The notes beneath the pieces are model-generated. The model saw nothing but the letters and a program-made list of their open reading frames with translations, was not told where the DNA came from and did no database searches. Positions 15,594 to 25,668 of a stretch of 55,428 nucleotides of DNA are shown here, piece after piece; within the stretch, counting starts at the first letter, position 1; every line of letters starts with the position of its first letter. The stretch comes from Hassallia byssoidea VB512170 (GTDB lineage Bacteria; Cyanobacteriota; Cyanobacteriia; Cyanobacteriales; Nostocaceae): positions 1-55,428 of the forward strand of contig NZ_JTCM02000037.1 of NCBI RefSeq assembly GCF_000817785.2. Reading direction: 5' to 3'. The translations under genes and the position numbers were made by a program.

Positions 15594-17810
15594 CTAAAAT
15601 CGTTGACACTCATCAAAATAGCGAGACATCGCACTGTCAAGACATGACATTAACTCACCTCTATTGCTACCAAGAACGCTATAATTTGGGCGTTTAGCGG
15701 TTAAACCAAGTTCTTGCGTTGGCAGGGCAATAATATTACTAGGATTAAAGCCTGCTTTTTTCGCTGCTAGTCGTGCCAAGTCAGCCCAAGTTATAGCGCT
15801 CTTGTTTGCCAAATGCCATAAGCCGCACTCACCGTCAATTAATAAATCAAGGCTGGCATGGACAAGATCCGGCACATAGGTAGGGGAAACAATGGCATCT
15901 TCTGCGGCAACGAAAGTATTACCAGCAGATAATTGTCGCAGGGCGATTGTTACGAAATTGTAATCATCCCAAGGTCCAAAAAAGGCACTGGTGCGAATCA
16001 CCAGGGATGAGGGATTAACCTTCAATACCAGCTTTTCTGCCAAAGCTTTGCTACACCCATACACATTCAAAGGAGCGACAGTATCACTTTCCATATAAGG
16101 GTTGGACACGGTACCATCAAATACTAAATCTGATGAGAAAGTTAGCAGTGCCACGTTATGTTTAGCGCAAGCAGTAGCTAAAGTTGCTGCCCCCTCAGCG
16201 TTTACCCTGATACAAATATCTGGTTCGCGTTCTGCATCGTCTACCCGTACATATCCCGCAGCGTTCACAACTGCCCACGGTTTCAACTTTGATAGCACCG
16301 CATCCACAGAGGCAGGATTGGCGATGTCCATTTCTCGGCGTGATAGCAAGTGATATGTAATACCCCGCAGTTCGCACAGCCGCGCAAAAGCCCTTCCCAG
16401 AGTTCCACTAGCACCCACGATGATAAGGGGTGAGGGAAGCGTGGTGTGGGGGAAGCGTGATGTAAGTGTCCACTTACTCTTGTTCTCCCCCTCAAGAGAG
16501 CGACAACTCACCGCAGGGTATAATAAGCGCTCTTGCCGATGCCACCATCCGGGTGTATCAAGTACTGGATGATTTGGTTTGCGTCCAGCGGATAGGTCGC
16601 GCATCAATGATGCGATCGCTGTCGGTCTGGGATGTGGCGATCGCAAATCAAACACGCCTGACTCGTAGTAGCCGACACAACGAGTTAGTAAGCTATTCCA
16701 ATCGTAGCTGCCCAGCAGCGCCCAAGCAGTAATAGCGCGGACATCTACACCTTCATCTCGTAATGAGAGGGCTGCATTCCAAACCTCGTACAGCCAGCGC
16801 AACTGCTCTTCACGGGTACAGCTAACGTGAGCTTCTGTAACAGCAATCGGCAGTTTGTAGCGTTCCCATGCTTCTAGTAGCAAGGTGCGCGGACCACCCG
16901 CACCCTCAGCACAAACCCGTACTGCCTCTACATCTGCATATTCGTGTTGCCCATTGCTACCATAAGAAGAAGCCGGATAGCGTTCTCTGCGTTCATCCAG
17001 AAAGCGATCGCTTGTCAGGTAGTGGTTAATCCCCATGATGTCCGGTGGACAGGGATTTTGCAAAAACCACTCAATTTCAGCTTCACTAATGCCGCAGTAG
17101 CGTAAATAACCCCACATTGGATGTGTAGAATTGACGCGACCGCACAATAAATCAAAGGTCAACCAGCGGCGTTCATTCTCAAACTCTGCCTGATACGCTA
17201 AGGTTGGCGTACTGTAAACCTTGCCCAAATCGTCAGTTTGCACTAGTTGGGCATTCGGGTTGATTTTGCGAATTGCCTTCATCGAAAGAGCGATCGCACG
17301 ACACTGACCCAACAAAGCACGAGCAAAACTTAACTCATCCCGTCCGTGAGGATACCAATGTCCATACATCCCACTAAATCGCGCCGTTGTCAATGGTTCA
17401 TTTACAGGTGTGTAAAAGCTCACCCAAGGATAGCGTTCTGCTACAGCACGAGCGTACAAAGCTAGCTTCTCTGGAAATTCCGGATCTACCAAACTTGTGT
17501 GAACAGGACCACTACCATGATGCACCAATCCCACAATCGGATTGATACCCAGGGAGCGCAATCGTCCCAGTCGCTCATCCGCCCAAGACCAGTCAGCATT
17601 CTCCAACCCGTCAGGCGCCGTTCGTTCCCACAACACCGGGTAGCGGATTGCCTTTATCCCCAGTTCGGCGAATAAATCCAAGTCATCCAAACGCATTGCA
17701 TGACCATTGCGCTCCAACTGGTCGAAATACTCCTCACCTACACGATTAACCGTACACTCCACACCTGCCCATACTTCCAAAGCAAGTTTTGAGTTCAAGA
17801 CTACAGCCAT
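15594..17810 (-). CDS. Fused family-1 glycoside hydrolase and RmlD-type sugar-nucleotide reductase
   Basis: A 738-residue two-domain protein. Residues about 1-415 form a GH1-like TIM barrel: the acid/base Glu is in FYTPVNEPLTT and a likely nucleophile Glu is in LPIAVTEAHVS. Residues about 455-738 are an SDR domain of the RmlD (dTDP-4-dehydrorhamnose reductase) type: IIVGASGTLGRAF binds NAD(P), VNAAGYVRVDDAE and FSSDLVFDG follow, and YGCSKALAEK holds the catalytic Tyr and Lys. It lies between UDP-galactopyranose mutase and galE. The substrate is unknown; the hydrolase half may trim or transfer a deoxy-sugar or galactose-containing glycan. Fusion, not two adjacent genes: no stop or start separates the halves. 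Confidence 0.85.
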   Translation of the reverse strand: MAVVLNSKLALEVWAGVECTVNRVGEEYFDQLERNGHAMRLDDLDLFAELGIKAIRYPVLWERTAPDGLENADWSWADERLGRLRSLGINPIVGLVHHGSGPVHTSLVDPEFPEKLALYARAVAERYPWVSFYTPVNEPLTTARFSGMYGHWYPHGRDELSFARALLGQCRAIALSMKAIRKINPNAQLVQTDDLGKVYSTPTLAYQAEFENERRWLTFDLLCGRVNSTHPMWGYLRYCGISEAEIEWFLQNPCPPDIMGINHYLTSDRFLDERRERYPASSYGSNGQHEYADVEAVRVCAEGAGGPRTLLLEAWERYKLPIAVTEAHVSCTREEQLRWLYEVWNAALSLRDEGVDVRAITAWALLGSYDWNSLLTRCVGYYESGVFDLRSPHPRPTAIASLMRDLSAGRKPNHPVLDTPGWWHRQERLLYPAVSCRSLEGENKSKWTLTSRFPHTTLPSPLIIVGASGTLGRAFARLCELRGITYHLLSRREMDIANPASVDAVLSKLKPWAVVNAAGYVRVDDAEREPDICIRVNAEGAATLATACAKHNVALLTFSSDLVFDGTVSNPYMESDTVAPLNVYGCSKALAEKLVLKVNPSSLVIRTSAFFGPWDDYNFVTIALRQLSAGNTFVAAEDAIVSPTYVPDLVHASLDLLIDGECGLWHLANKSAITWADLARLAAKKAGFNPSNIIALPTQELGLTAKRPNYSVLGSNRGELMSCLDSAMSRYFDECQRF

Positions 17811-17868
17811 AACTGAAAACTCAAGCTAATATTCTCTCTTTTTTCTTACCTCTGTGTTGCGCCAGTCG

Positions 17869-17902
17869 CTACAACGGGGGGAACCCCCGCAACGCGCTGG
17901 CT
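17869..17902. repeat. Interspersed palindromic repeat
   Basis: GCCAGTCGCTACAACGGGG followed by AACCCCCGCAACGCGCTGGC is self-complementary at both ends and belongs to the dispersed family of the window. It separates the two fusion genes of the Galf cluster. Downstream (17905-17945) lies another common unit containing TTCTCTGCGGTTCG. Confidence 0.7.
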
Positions 17903-17952
17903 TCTCTGCGTTCTCTGCGGTTCGTATTAACCACAGAGAACACAAAGAATCC

Positions 17953-20361
17953 TCAAGCCCTAACTGGGATTTGTTTGTAAACAGAAAGAGCCTGAGCAAC
18001 ACACTGATCCATGTTGTAATACTTATAAGTTGCCAAGCGTCCGACAAAATACACACCAGCAGTTTCATCAGCCAGTGCCTTGTATTGCTTGTAAACTTCC
18101 TGATTCTCAGGACGTGGCACAGGGTAATACGGATCTCCTTCAGCCTTGGGAAACTCGTAAACGATGCTAGTTTTAGAGTGTTCTTGTCCAGTCAAATACT
18201 TAAACTCTGTAACGCGAGTATACAGATGTTCATTCGGATAGTTGATGACTGGTGCTGACTGAAACACCTGTGTATTGTGCGTCTCGTGCTTAAAATCAAG
18301 CGATCGATAAGGCAGTTTGCCAAAGCGATAATCAAAGAACTCATCAACAGGACCTGTGTAAACCATTTCCCGGCAAGGTATCGCTTTTTCGATTTCCTGG
18401 TAATCGGTATTCAGCATTACCTTAATGTTTGGGTGATTTAACATGTTCTCAAACATCCGGGTAAAGCCGTGCAGCGGCATTGCTTGATAAGTATCCGTAA
18501 AATATCGGCTGTCGCGATTAGTACGGGTAGGAATCCGGGCGATTACTGACTTATCCAGTTCTGAAGGGTCGAGTCCCCATTGTTTGCGAGTGTAGCCCCG
18601 GAAGAACTTTTCATACAGTTCCTGACCAACTTTGCTCACCACCACATCTTCACTAGTGCGAATGTATTCTCTCGGTTCGGCAAGCGACTTGTAAAAATCC
18701 TCTACCTGAAATGAATTCAGGTTCATTCCATAGAGTTTGTTGATCGTGTCCAGGTTGATGGGGATGGGAAGAAGCTGTCCGTCTACGCTGGCAAGAACGC
18801 GATGTTCGTAACTACGCCATTGTGTGAACTGGGAAAGGTATTCAAAGACTTCGCGGGAGTTGGTGTGAAAAATGTGAGGACCGTATCTGTGTACGAGGAC
18901 ACCATGATCGTCATAATGGTCGTAGGCGTTGCCGCCGATGTGGTTGCGCTTGTCTACAACCAGCACTTTTTTGCCAGACTGACTTGCCAAGCGTTCGGCA
19001 ATGACGCTTCCAGAAAAACCCGCACCGACAATTAAGTAATCAAATACGTAATCTCTGGTAATGATGCTTGGGGAAGGGGGAATATTTGTAACGCTATCTT
19101 GACGGGCAGCGATCGCCGAATCTATAAGTTGCATCATCGATCCCCAAGTTCTATCCCAAGAAATCTGCTCTAAAAACGCATCTACCCGACTCAGCCACCC
19201 TGATGCTGCGGTGTCTTCTTGCATAGCCTGTTCTGCTGCGGTGACAAACTCCTCAGCCGTGTCTGCAATTCGCACCAGCTTCAAGTCTGCGTAGGGACGC
19301 ACTACATCTCGAATCGAGGTAGACACTACAGGCTTACCTGCGGCAAGATACTCTGGGGTTTTAGTTGGACTAATAAAGCGCGTTGACTCGTTCCGCGCAA
19401 ACGTTAGCATCGCCAAATCCCACCCCGCCAAATAGCATGGTAATTCTTTATAATCTTTACCGCCGAGATAATGGATATTCTCGCGTTGGGGCAGAAGTGC
19501 TGGGTCGATTTTCACAACTGGACCAATCATCACCAAATGCCAGTCAGGACGCGCATCGGCAATTCCCGCTAGCAGTTCAATATCCATCCGTTCATCAATC
19601 ACGCCAAAGAACCCAAGACGCGGGTGAGGAATATTAGCTTGATCTACTGGTTCTTGTTCCACATTTCTCGCCTGGGCAAAATGTGGTACATCCACACTAC
19701 TGGGAAATGCGTAGATGTTGGGGTGCTGGTTCACCTTACTTTCATAAAGGCTTTGTCCACCTGTAAACACCAAGTCTGCACGGCGGAAAAGTTCGGCTTC
19801 GTAGTTCTTTAAAGCGGGTGACGCACCTTTGAATGCAGATAACTCATCCATGCAATCGTAGACTACTGCTATCGGGTCCAAGTGGCTTGTAAAAGCCATA
19901 GCCATCGGCGTGTAGTACCAACAGATATACTTGCGGATGTTATGCTGTGCAAACAAATTATCAATCAACACTTTTAAATCCGCGTTGATACCCTCTTCAC
20001 TCAAACCTTGTGGTAGGTGTGGAACAACAACCACTACCCCATTCTTATCTTCACTGACTTCCAACCGTCCCAACGGTTCGCTGCTAAAAATCGGCTCCTC
20101 AATAAAGAAAACCCGCCGTCCTTTCGCGCAACGAACTAGAAGATGCTGCGGTCTTTGATAAACGAAATTCCAACGCAAATGAGACAAGCAAACTATATCA
20201 GGCGTATCACAAGAAGCTTCTTTAGAGCTTTTGTTGGATAAAGATAACTTCTGCAATTTCGATGCACCTGATGATTGCGGTTCAGTTAGTGTCGATAGCT
20301 TAGTTAGCGACTTACCATTACTGATACCGTTATTTTTTATTTGAGTTTGTTCGCCCGACAT
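17953..20361 (-). CDS. glf: Fused glycosyltransferase and UDP-galactopyranose mutase
   Basis: An 802-residue protein. After a low-complexity N-terminus (about 1-50), residues about 55-415 form a GT-B-like glycosyltransferase (HLRWNFVYQRPQHLLVRCAK, YYTPMAMAF, HPRLGFFGVIDERMDIELL, FISPTKTPEYLAAGKPVVS, the last being the donor-binding helix). Residues about 430-802 are UDP-galactopyranose mutase: FAD motif DYLIVGAGFSGSVIAERL, then GGNAYDHYDDHG, RYGPHIFHT and YFVGRLATYKYYNMD. The mutase makes UDP-Galf, and the fused transferase could add it to a glycan without release. It is the first gene of the minus-strand trio with GH1/RmlD and galE. The gene symbol applies to the C-terminal half. Confidence 0.9.
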   Translation of the reverse strand: MSGEQTQIKNNGISNGKSLTKLSTLTEPQSSGASKLQKLSLSNKSSKEASCDTPDIVCLSHLRWNFVYQRPQHLLVRCAKGRRVFFIEEPIFSSEPLGRLEVSEDKNGVVVVVPHLPQGLSEEGINADLKVLIDNLFAQHNIRKYICWYYTPMAMAFTSHLDPIAVVYDCMDELSAFKGASPALKNYEAELFRRADLVFTGGQSLYESKVNQHPNIYAFPSSVDVPHFAQARNVEQEPVDQANIPHPRLGFFGVIDERMDIELLAGIADARPDWHLVMIGPVVKIDPALLPQRENIHYLGGKDYKELPCYLAGWDLAMLTFARNESTRFISPTKTPEYLAAGKPVVSTSIRDVVRPYADLKLVRIADTAEEFVTAAEQAMQEDTAASGWLSRVDAFLEQISWDRTWGSMMQLIDSAIAARQDSVTNIPPSPSIITRDYVFDYLIVGAGFSGSVIAERLASQSGKKVLVVDKRNHIGGNAYDHYDDHGVLVHRYGPHIFHTNSREVFEYLSQFTQWRSYEHRVLASVDGQLLPIPINLDTINKLYGMNLNSFQVEDFYKSLAEPREYIRTSEDVVVSKVGQELYEKFFRGYTRKQWGLDPSELDKSVIARIPTRTNRDSRYFTDTYQAMPLHGFTRMFENMLNHPNIKVMLNTDYQEIEKAIPCREMVYTGPVDEFFDYRFGKLPYRSLDFKHETHNTQVFQSAPVINYPNEHLYTRVTEFKYLTGQEHSKTSIVYEFPKAEGDPYYPVPRPENQEVYKQYKALADETAGVYFVGRLATYKYYNMDQCVAQALSVYKQIPVRA

Positions 20362-21412
20362 AGGTTATCTCAATACGAGTGTTTGTAAAAAATCGAATTG
20401 TCCACAAATGCTCTTTCATCAGATAATATAATTGCAAAAAATTACCTTTAAGCTTAATTTATTTCAAGCCAAAGGGCATTAATCATTATCTGAATAACGA
20501 AGCTTTTGTTATTTTCTTGCCTGCTTGGATAGTAAGGCTATTTACCTTAACAACATTTACATCACTTATGTTTAAGAATATGGCTAATTTTTTATCTAAT
20601 CTTCTATCAAGAGATATATTTGCCTACAGTCAAGGAATATAGTCAATATTAAGTTTGTTAGTATTCCCAAATACAAACTTCTCGAAAAATACTGAACTGC
20701 AATAAATAGACTAGGGCAAAATTAGTGCTTATATGTTCCAAATTTAAGCAAAGATTCAGCATTCAGCATGTTTGCTGCCATTAGTGTTTACCTATGTGAA
20801 TCTTGCTAGGTTACAAAAGTTTATATAAAATCAGCTTTGAATTGCCTCAGGCTAACCATCTTGCTACTTAAAAGTTACCTAATTGAAGTTTATTTATCAG
20901 AGAATGAATTTTCAACTTAGCAAAATTTAATATTATAAATTTAAATTTCCAATTGGTTGTTTTCTGTTTCTCTAGCTATAATTAGTTTACCGCGTACAAT
21001 TATCAGAGATAAATTGTACATAAAAAGTTTCTGGGTCAAGGAGTATTAGGAAAAACAAGCGCTGATAAATAAAAATAATGACTGATGATAAATTATCAAT
21101 TATCAAAGCCTTGCCATTTTGACGCAGCACCGTGTTGCTTTCCCTGTAAGGAAACAGCCGATAAGTGATAGAACTGAATTTTCACAATACTAGAGTTTAT
21201 CTAGCAATCAGTCGATGCTTTGAAGAATTAAACTACGGTCATTCTAATTAATAATTATTAATTCATGCGTCCGCGCATTAAACAGGGTTTGTACCCGGTG
21301 CCGACTATAAGCATTCCTGTTACATCATTTGCGTCTTTATCCCTCAAGTACATGCGGACGTGAATTATAAATTATGTCCGCATGAATTTTTAAGTTCGGT
21401 TCAAAGTCTTAA
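20362..21412. other. 1.05-kb non-coding region with a multi-hairpin segment near purH
   Basis: No gene is supported. Most of it is AT-rich leader DNA in front of the UGM fusion. Next to the purH stop, CATGCGGAC (21351-21359) and GTCCGCATG (21376-21384) form a 9-bp stem around an AT-rich 16-nt loop. An outer pair (AATTCATGC at 21260-21268 with GCATGAATT at 21380-21388) competes with it, and GGGTTTGTACCC makes a further small hairpin. The segment could be a purH 3' UTR structure or a small RNA. Another hairpin (TTTCC, CTGTAA, GGAAA) lies near 21139-21155. Confidence 0.4.
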
Positions 21413-22954
21413 TTAATGGAGAAAGTGACGCACACCTGTGAATACCATCACTAAACCGAGTTCGTTTGCAGCTAGGATTGAGTCAGCATCTCGCAAGCTT
21501 CCTCCGGGTTGAACGATCGCACTAATTCCGGCAGCAGCAGCTGTTCTTACGGAGTCATCAAAAGGGAAAAATCCATCGCTGGCTAAAATTGCATTTTTGG
21601 CTTTGTCTTGTGCTTGTTCTAAAGCAAGTTTAACTGAACCGACGCGATTCATTTGACCGGCACCAACACCTAATGTAGTGCGATCGCTACTGACTACAAT
21701 CGCGTTAGACTTGACGTGCTTGCAAACTTTCCAAGCAAACAGCAATTCTTCTAACTCTGTTTGGGTAGGTTGGCGATCGCTGACAATTTGCCACTTACTC
21801 GTATCAACGATGATATCATCCGCAGCTTGCACGAGAAACCCGCCGGCGATCGCTTTAACTGTTTCAGTCGGTCCGTTACTCAAATCAGGTAAAATCAAAA
21901 TTCGCAGATTAGATTTAGCCGCGAGAATACTTAACGCATCTTCATCACAATCTGGTGCAACTACACATTCTAAAAATGTCTTAGTTAACTCGCTAGCAGT
22001 CGCAGCATCAATCGTCCGGTTGAGTGCAACAATTCCCCCAAACGCCGAAACCGAGTCAGCATTAAAAGCTTTTTGATAAGCTTCGTTAAGATTGCTTCCC
22101 AAAGCCACACCACACGGATTAGTATGTTTAAGAATCGCCGCTGCGGGCGTGTCTGGAAATTCCGAAATTATCCGCCGTGCCGCTTCTAAATCAACTAAGT
22201 TGTTGTAACTAAGTTCCTTGCCTTGAAGTTTGGTAGCAGCTGCCCATCCGGTTGGAGTATTTCCCGTTTGATACCAGCCGGCGCTTTGATGGGGATTTTC
22301 GCCATAGCGCAAAGCTTGCAATTGTTTGCCAGAAAGCGTGAATTGTTCAGGTGTTGATTCGGTTTTCTGCTGCTGGCTGAGGTAAGAAGCGATGCTGGCG
22401 TCATAACTCGAAGTATGCAAAAATCCTTTTAAAGCACACTTAGTACGAAACTCTAAAGAAGCTTCACCTTGATTTTGACGCAATTGCTGCAAATAATCGT
22501 CATATTGAGTTGGATCGCACAAAACTGTGAGATGAGCAAAGTTTTTTGATGCCGCTCTCAACAAAGCTGGACCGCCGATATCGATTTGTTCAACTGCTAA
22601 GGCTAAAGTTACATTAGGCAGAGCGATCGTTTCCTCAAAAGGATAAAGGTTGACCACGACTAAATCAATCGGGCGAATTTGGTTGTTTGCCAAATCACTC
22701 AAATCGTCAGGTACATCCCGCCGTGCTAAAATTCCTCCATGAATTCGGGGATGCAGCGTTTTCACTCGACCGCCTAAAATTTCTGGTGAGCCTGTGTAAT
22801 CGGCAACTTTTGTAACTGGCAATCCTGCATCCTTGATAGCTTTGGCTGTTCCCCCACTGCTGATTAAATCAAAGTTAAATTCTTCTACCAAGCTGCGGGC
22901 AAGGTCAATTAAACCAGTTTTGTTAGATACACTCAGCAGTGCCAGACGCGCCAT
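21413..22954 (-). CDS. purH: Bifunctional AICAR transformylase / IMP cyclohydrolase
   Basis: Catalyses the last two steps of de novo purine synthesis. The N-terminal MGS-like cyclohydrolase domain shows ALLSVSNKTGLIDLAR, SSGGTAKAI and GGRVKTLHPRIHGGILARR. The transformylase domain shows LRYGENPHQSA, the KHTNPCGVALG substrate loop and DSVSAFGGIVALN, and ends with the RTAAAAGISAIVQPGGS region. Length of 513 residues and start (MARLALLSVS) are normal. Transcribed alone on the minus strand, with tandem repeats upstream and the multi-hairpin segment downstream. Confidence 0.97.
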   Translation of the reverse strand: MARLALLSVSNKTGLIDLARSLVEEFNFDLISSGGTAKAIKDAGLPVTKVADYTGSPEILGGRVKTLHPRIHGGILARRDVPDDLSDLANNQIRPIDLVVVNLYPFEETIALPNVTLALAVEQIDIGGPALLRAASKNFAHLTVLCDPTQYDDYLQQLRQNQGEASLEFRTKCALKGFLHTSSYDASIASYLSQQQKTESTPEQFTLSGKQLQALRYGENPHQSAGWYQTGNTPTGWAAATKLQGKELSYNNLVDLEAARRIISEFPDTPAAAILKHTNPCGVALGSNLNEAYQKAFNADSVSAFGGIVALNRTIDAATASELTKTFLECVVAPDCDEDALSILAAKSNLRILILPDLSNGPTETVKAIAGGFLVQAADDIIVDTSKWQIVSDRQPTQTELEELLFAWKVCKHVKSNAIVVSSDRTTLGVGAGQMNRVGSVKLALEQAQDKAKNAILASDGFFPFDDSVRTAAAAGISAIVQPGGSLRDADSILAANELGLVMVFTGVRHFLH

Positions 22955-23011
22955 AATTCCCCAGTTTTCTTTGTAATTTGATGCACTTTATTTTACCGAA
23001 GAAAGGCGTGA

Positions 23012-23205
23012 GAATGGGGAATGGGGAATGGGGAATGGGGAATGGGGAATGGGTAATGGGGTAATGGTGAGCCAGCGCGGTCTTGGGGGTCTCCCCCATG
23101 AGCGACTGGCGAACCCCGAAGGGGGGAATGGGTAATATACTTTTCTCATCCCAATTACCAACTACCAATTACCAACTACCAATTACCTATTCCCTATTCC
23201 CAAAA
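23012..23205. repeat. Heptanucleotide array (GGGGAAT) with interspersed repeat
   Basis: About seven tandem GGGGAAT units occupy 23012-23062. A palindromic unit follows (GCCAGCGCGGTCTTGGGGG to GCGACTGGCG, about 23072-23125). A second array of ATTACCA(A)CT-type heptamers lies at about 23149-23200. These are the short tandem repeats (STRR) known from heterocystous and related cyanobacteria. They separate divergent purH and the esterase gene. Confidence 0.8.
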
Positions 23206-23255
23206 GAAGTAATATCTATAAAGAGAGTTTAATAGCTGGAGAAAAAATCTGTCGC

Positions 23256-23864
23256 GTGGAATTTATCACCTTTCCGCCAAAAATGGGGCAAGTACCTAAA
23301 GGCTTAATTGTCACTTTGCACGGTTGGGGTGCAAATGCGGACGATCTAGCGTCTTTATCACCCATTTTTAATTTGCCTGATTATCAGTTCATTTTTCCGA
23401 ATGCACCTTTTCCTTTTCCTAATTCCTCTTTTGGTAGAGCGTGGTACGACTTGAGAATGGAAAATATGTATCAGGGTTTGGCAGAAAGTCGGCAAATGTT
23501 GATAGATTGGCTGGAATCTTTAGAATATAGTACTGGAGTACCATTATCGCGAACAATTTTGAGTGGATTTTCTCAAGGTGGTGCGATGACTTTGGATGTG
23601 GGATTAACTTTGCCCCTTGCAGGTTTAATTTGTATGAGTGGATATTTGCATCCGGGTGCAGCAACATCGGTTCCAAGTAGTTTTCCGCCGGTTTTGATTA
23701 CGCATGGCAAACAAGATACCGTCGTGCCATTGCAAGCTGCGATGAGGGCAAGGGAAACTTTAGAATCTCTAGGAGTTGCCGTAGAATATCATGAATTTGA
23801 TATGGGGCATGAAATTCGTCCAGAAGTGTTAGAAATATTACGCAATTTCGTGGAGAATCTGTAA
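23256..23864 (+). CDS. Alpha/beta hydrolase (phospholipase/carboxylesterase family)
   Basis: A 202-residue soluble serine hydrolase. The oxyanion strand is IVTLHGWGANADDL, the nucleophile elbow is GFSQGGAMT (Ser about 111), the acid is in THGKQDTVVP (Asp about 153) and the His is in EFDMGHEI (about 185). This matches the YpfH / acyl-protein thioesterase-like group. The start is a GTG at 23256 (read MEFITFPP), with a GGAG somewhat distant upstream, so the start is less sure than the family. It may be transcribed with the downstream DUF2555 and coaBC genes. Confidence 0.88.
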   Translation: MEFITFPPKMGQVPKGLIVTLHGWGANADDLASLSPIFNLPDYQFIFPNAPFPFPNSSFGRAWYDLRMENMYQGLAESRQMLIDWLESLEYSTGVPLSRTILSGFSQGGAMTLDVGLTLPLAGLICMSGYLHPGAATSVPSSFPPVLITHGKQDTVVPLQAAMRARETLESLGVAVEYHEFDMGHEIRPEVLEILRNFVENL

Positions 23865-24041
23865 AAGTCTTAGACATTATTTTGTCACAGTTGTCAACTT
23901 TTTACAAATTCAGCTAAAAATCCGGAAAAATTTCACGATCGCCAACGCCCCTAAGTGAGTAAGATATATTGGGTGGCTGCGTCAGCACGCAACTCAATTT
24001 CTGCGCTATGGCGAATGCTGCATAAGGGAGGGGCAAGCATA

Positions 24042-24254
24042 ATGAAAACTCTAAGCATTTCTAGAAAAGACATTGCTGTCATCACTGCACAAGAGGTGGA
24101 AGAGTTGGCAACACGTTTGGATCAAGATAATTACAGCAATGCTTTTGAGGGTTTGAATGATTGGCATCTGCTGCGTGCGATCGCATTTGCGCGTCCAGAG
24201 TTAGTTGAACCCTATATCCACCTTTTAGATTTAGAACCCTACGACGAAGCGTAA
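24042..24254 (+). CDS. DUF2555 family protein
   Basis: A 70-residue, cyanobacteria-specific protein. The sequence LSISRKDIAVITAQEVEEL, ATRLDQDNYSNAFEGLNDWH and LLRAIAFARPELVEPYIHLL matches DUF2555. GGGAGGGG nine bases upstream fixes the ATG at 24042; the frame is open back to 23955 but the extra residues look non-coding. It sits directly upstream of coaBC, an arrangement common in cyanobacteria. Its function is unknown. Confidence 0.88.
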   Translation: MKTLSISRKDIAVITAQEVEELATRLDQDNYSNAFEGLNDWHLLRAIAFARPELVEPYIHLLDLEPYDEA

Positions 24255-24261
24255 AAATTTG

Positions 24262-24403
24262 AAAATGGGTAATGGGTAATAGGTAATAGGTAATTGTAAT
24301 TTGGGAAATGGAGAGTGAGGAGTGGTGAAATTCCCTACTCTTTAATTTCTATTTTCCATTACCGATTACCGATTACCGATTACCAATTACCTATTACCTA
24401 CTT
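24262..24403. repeat. Heptanucleotide arrays flanking the coaBC start
   Basis: GGGTAAT / AGGTAAT units (24262-24297) are followed, after a spacer, by ATTACCG / ATTACCA units (24357-24398). The second array is the reverse complement of the first type, so the two can pair into a long imperfect hairpin. They occupy the DUF2555-coaBC spacer and create an artificial upstream extension of the coaBC frame. Confidence 0.8.
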
Positions 24404-24410
24404 AGTACCA

Positions 24411-25613
24411 ATGCCAAATCCAAAATCGATGAAGCGGGTTTTAGTTGGTGTAGGTGGTGGTATCGCTGCCTATAAAGTTTGTGAACTTATTTCCACGCTG
24501 TTTAAAAGTGGGGTGGAAGTGCGAGTGATTGTCACATCAACAGCACAAGAATTTATTACACCTTTAACTTTAGCTACTTTATCCCGCCATCAAGCATATA
24601 CAGATGAGGATTTTTGGCAAGCTAAATACTCGCGTCCGTTACATATAGAGTTGGGTGAATGGGCAGATTTGTTTGTCATTGCCCCTTTAACAGCTAATAC
24701 ATTAGCAAAATTAGCTCACGGTATGGCTGACAATTTGCTTACCAACACCGTTTTAGCTTCTACTTGTCCGGTATTGCTTGCACCAGCAATGAATACCGAA
24801 ATGTGGGAACAACTGACAGTACAGCGAAATTGGCGAGACTTATTGACAGATAGCCGATATCATGGTATGAGTACAGCATCGGGGTTGTTAGCGTGCGATC
24901 GCGTGGGTGCCGGCAGAATGGCAGAACCCCCAGAAATTTTCGCATATGTGAAATCACTCTTACACACCGCAGGCAAGCGAGATTTAATTGGTAAGCGAGT
25001 CTTGATAAGTGCAGGGGGAACGCGAGAACATCTCGACCCAGTGCGATTTATTGGCAATCCCTCCACAGGTAAAATGGGATTAGCTTTAGCGCAAGCAGCA
25101 CTCCACCGAGGCGCAAATGTCACATTAGTACATGGGTTAGCTAGTTGGAATGCACCTTTAGGAGTGCAAGCAATTTCAGTTATTAGTGCGATGGAAATGC
25201 AGCAAGTAATGCTCGAATATTTACCCAATGCTGATGTAATTATCATGTCGGCAGCGGTTGCAGATGTCAAGCCGCGAGATTATAGTTTAGAGAAATTGCC
25301 CAAGCGATCGCTTCCCCAAGACTTACCCTTAGAACCAGTACCCGATATAATTGCTCAATTAGCACGCCAAAAACAACCACATCAAAAGATAATTGGATTC
25401 GCTGCACAAAATGGCGATATTGTCAAGCCTGCTTTAGAAAAATTGCAGAAAAAGAAATTAGATGCGATCGTTGCTAATCCGATAGATCAACCGGATAGTG
25501 GTTTCGGTAGTGATAATAATAAAGCGATATTTTTAGATAATCAAGGTCGAATAATGGTAATTGAACCTTGTTCTAAATTAGAAATGGCGCATCATTTATT
25601 TGATTTTATTTAG
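24411..25613 (+). CDS. coaBC: Bifunctional phosphopantothenoylcysteine decarboxylase / phosphopantothenate-cysteine ligase
   Basis: Makes 4'-phosphopantetheine for CoA. The N-terminal flavoprotein decarboxylase (CoaC) shows [33 protein letters not shown] and the PAMNTEMW substrate clamp. The C-terminal ligase (CoaB) begins near residue 190 with [20 protein letters not shown] and contains the KLPKR region. I start at the ATG at 24411 (MPNPKSMKR); ATG 24429 is an alternative. The frame continues upstream to 24315, but that part encodes only the tandem repeat. Confidence 0.95.
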   Translation: MPNPKSMKRVLVGVGGGIAAYKVCELISTLFKSGVEVRVIVTSTAQEFITPLTLATLSRHQAYTDEDFWQAKYSRPLHIELGEWADLFVIAPLTANTLAKLAHGMADNLLTNTVLASTCPVLLAPAMNTEMWEQLTVQRNWRDLLTDSRYHGMSTASGLLACDRVGAGRMAEPPEIFAYVKSLLHTAGKRDLIGKRVLISAGGTREHLDPVRFIGNPSTGKMGLALAQAALHRGANVTLVHGLASWNAPLGVQAISVISAMEMQQVMLEYLPNADVIIMSAAVADVKPRDYSLEKLPKRSLPQDLPLEPVPDIIAQLARQKQPHQKIIGFAAQNGDIVKPALEKLQKKKLDAIVANPIDQPDSGFGSDNNKAIFLDNQGRIMVIEPCSKLEMAHHLFDFI

Positions 25614-25668
25614 AAGAAAAGCTCACGCCAAATGTAGATGTGTAGATTGCTGGGTTATAATTTAAGAA

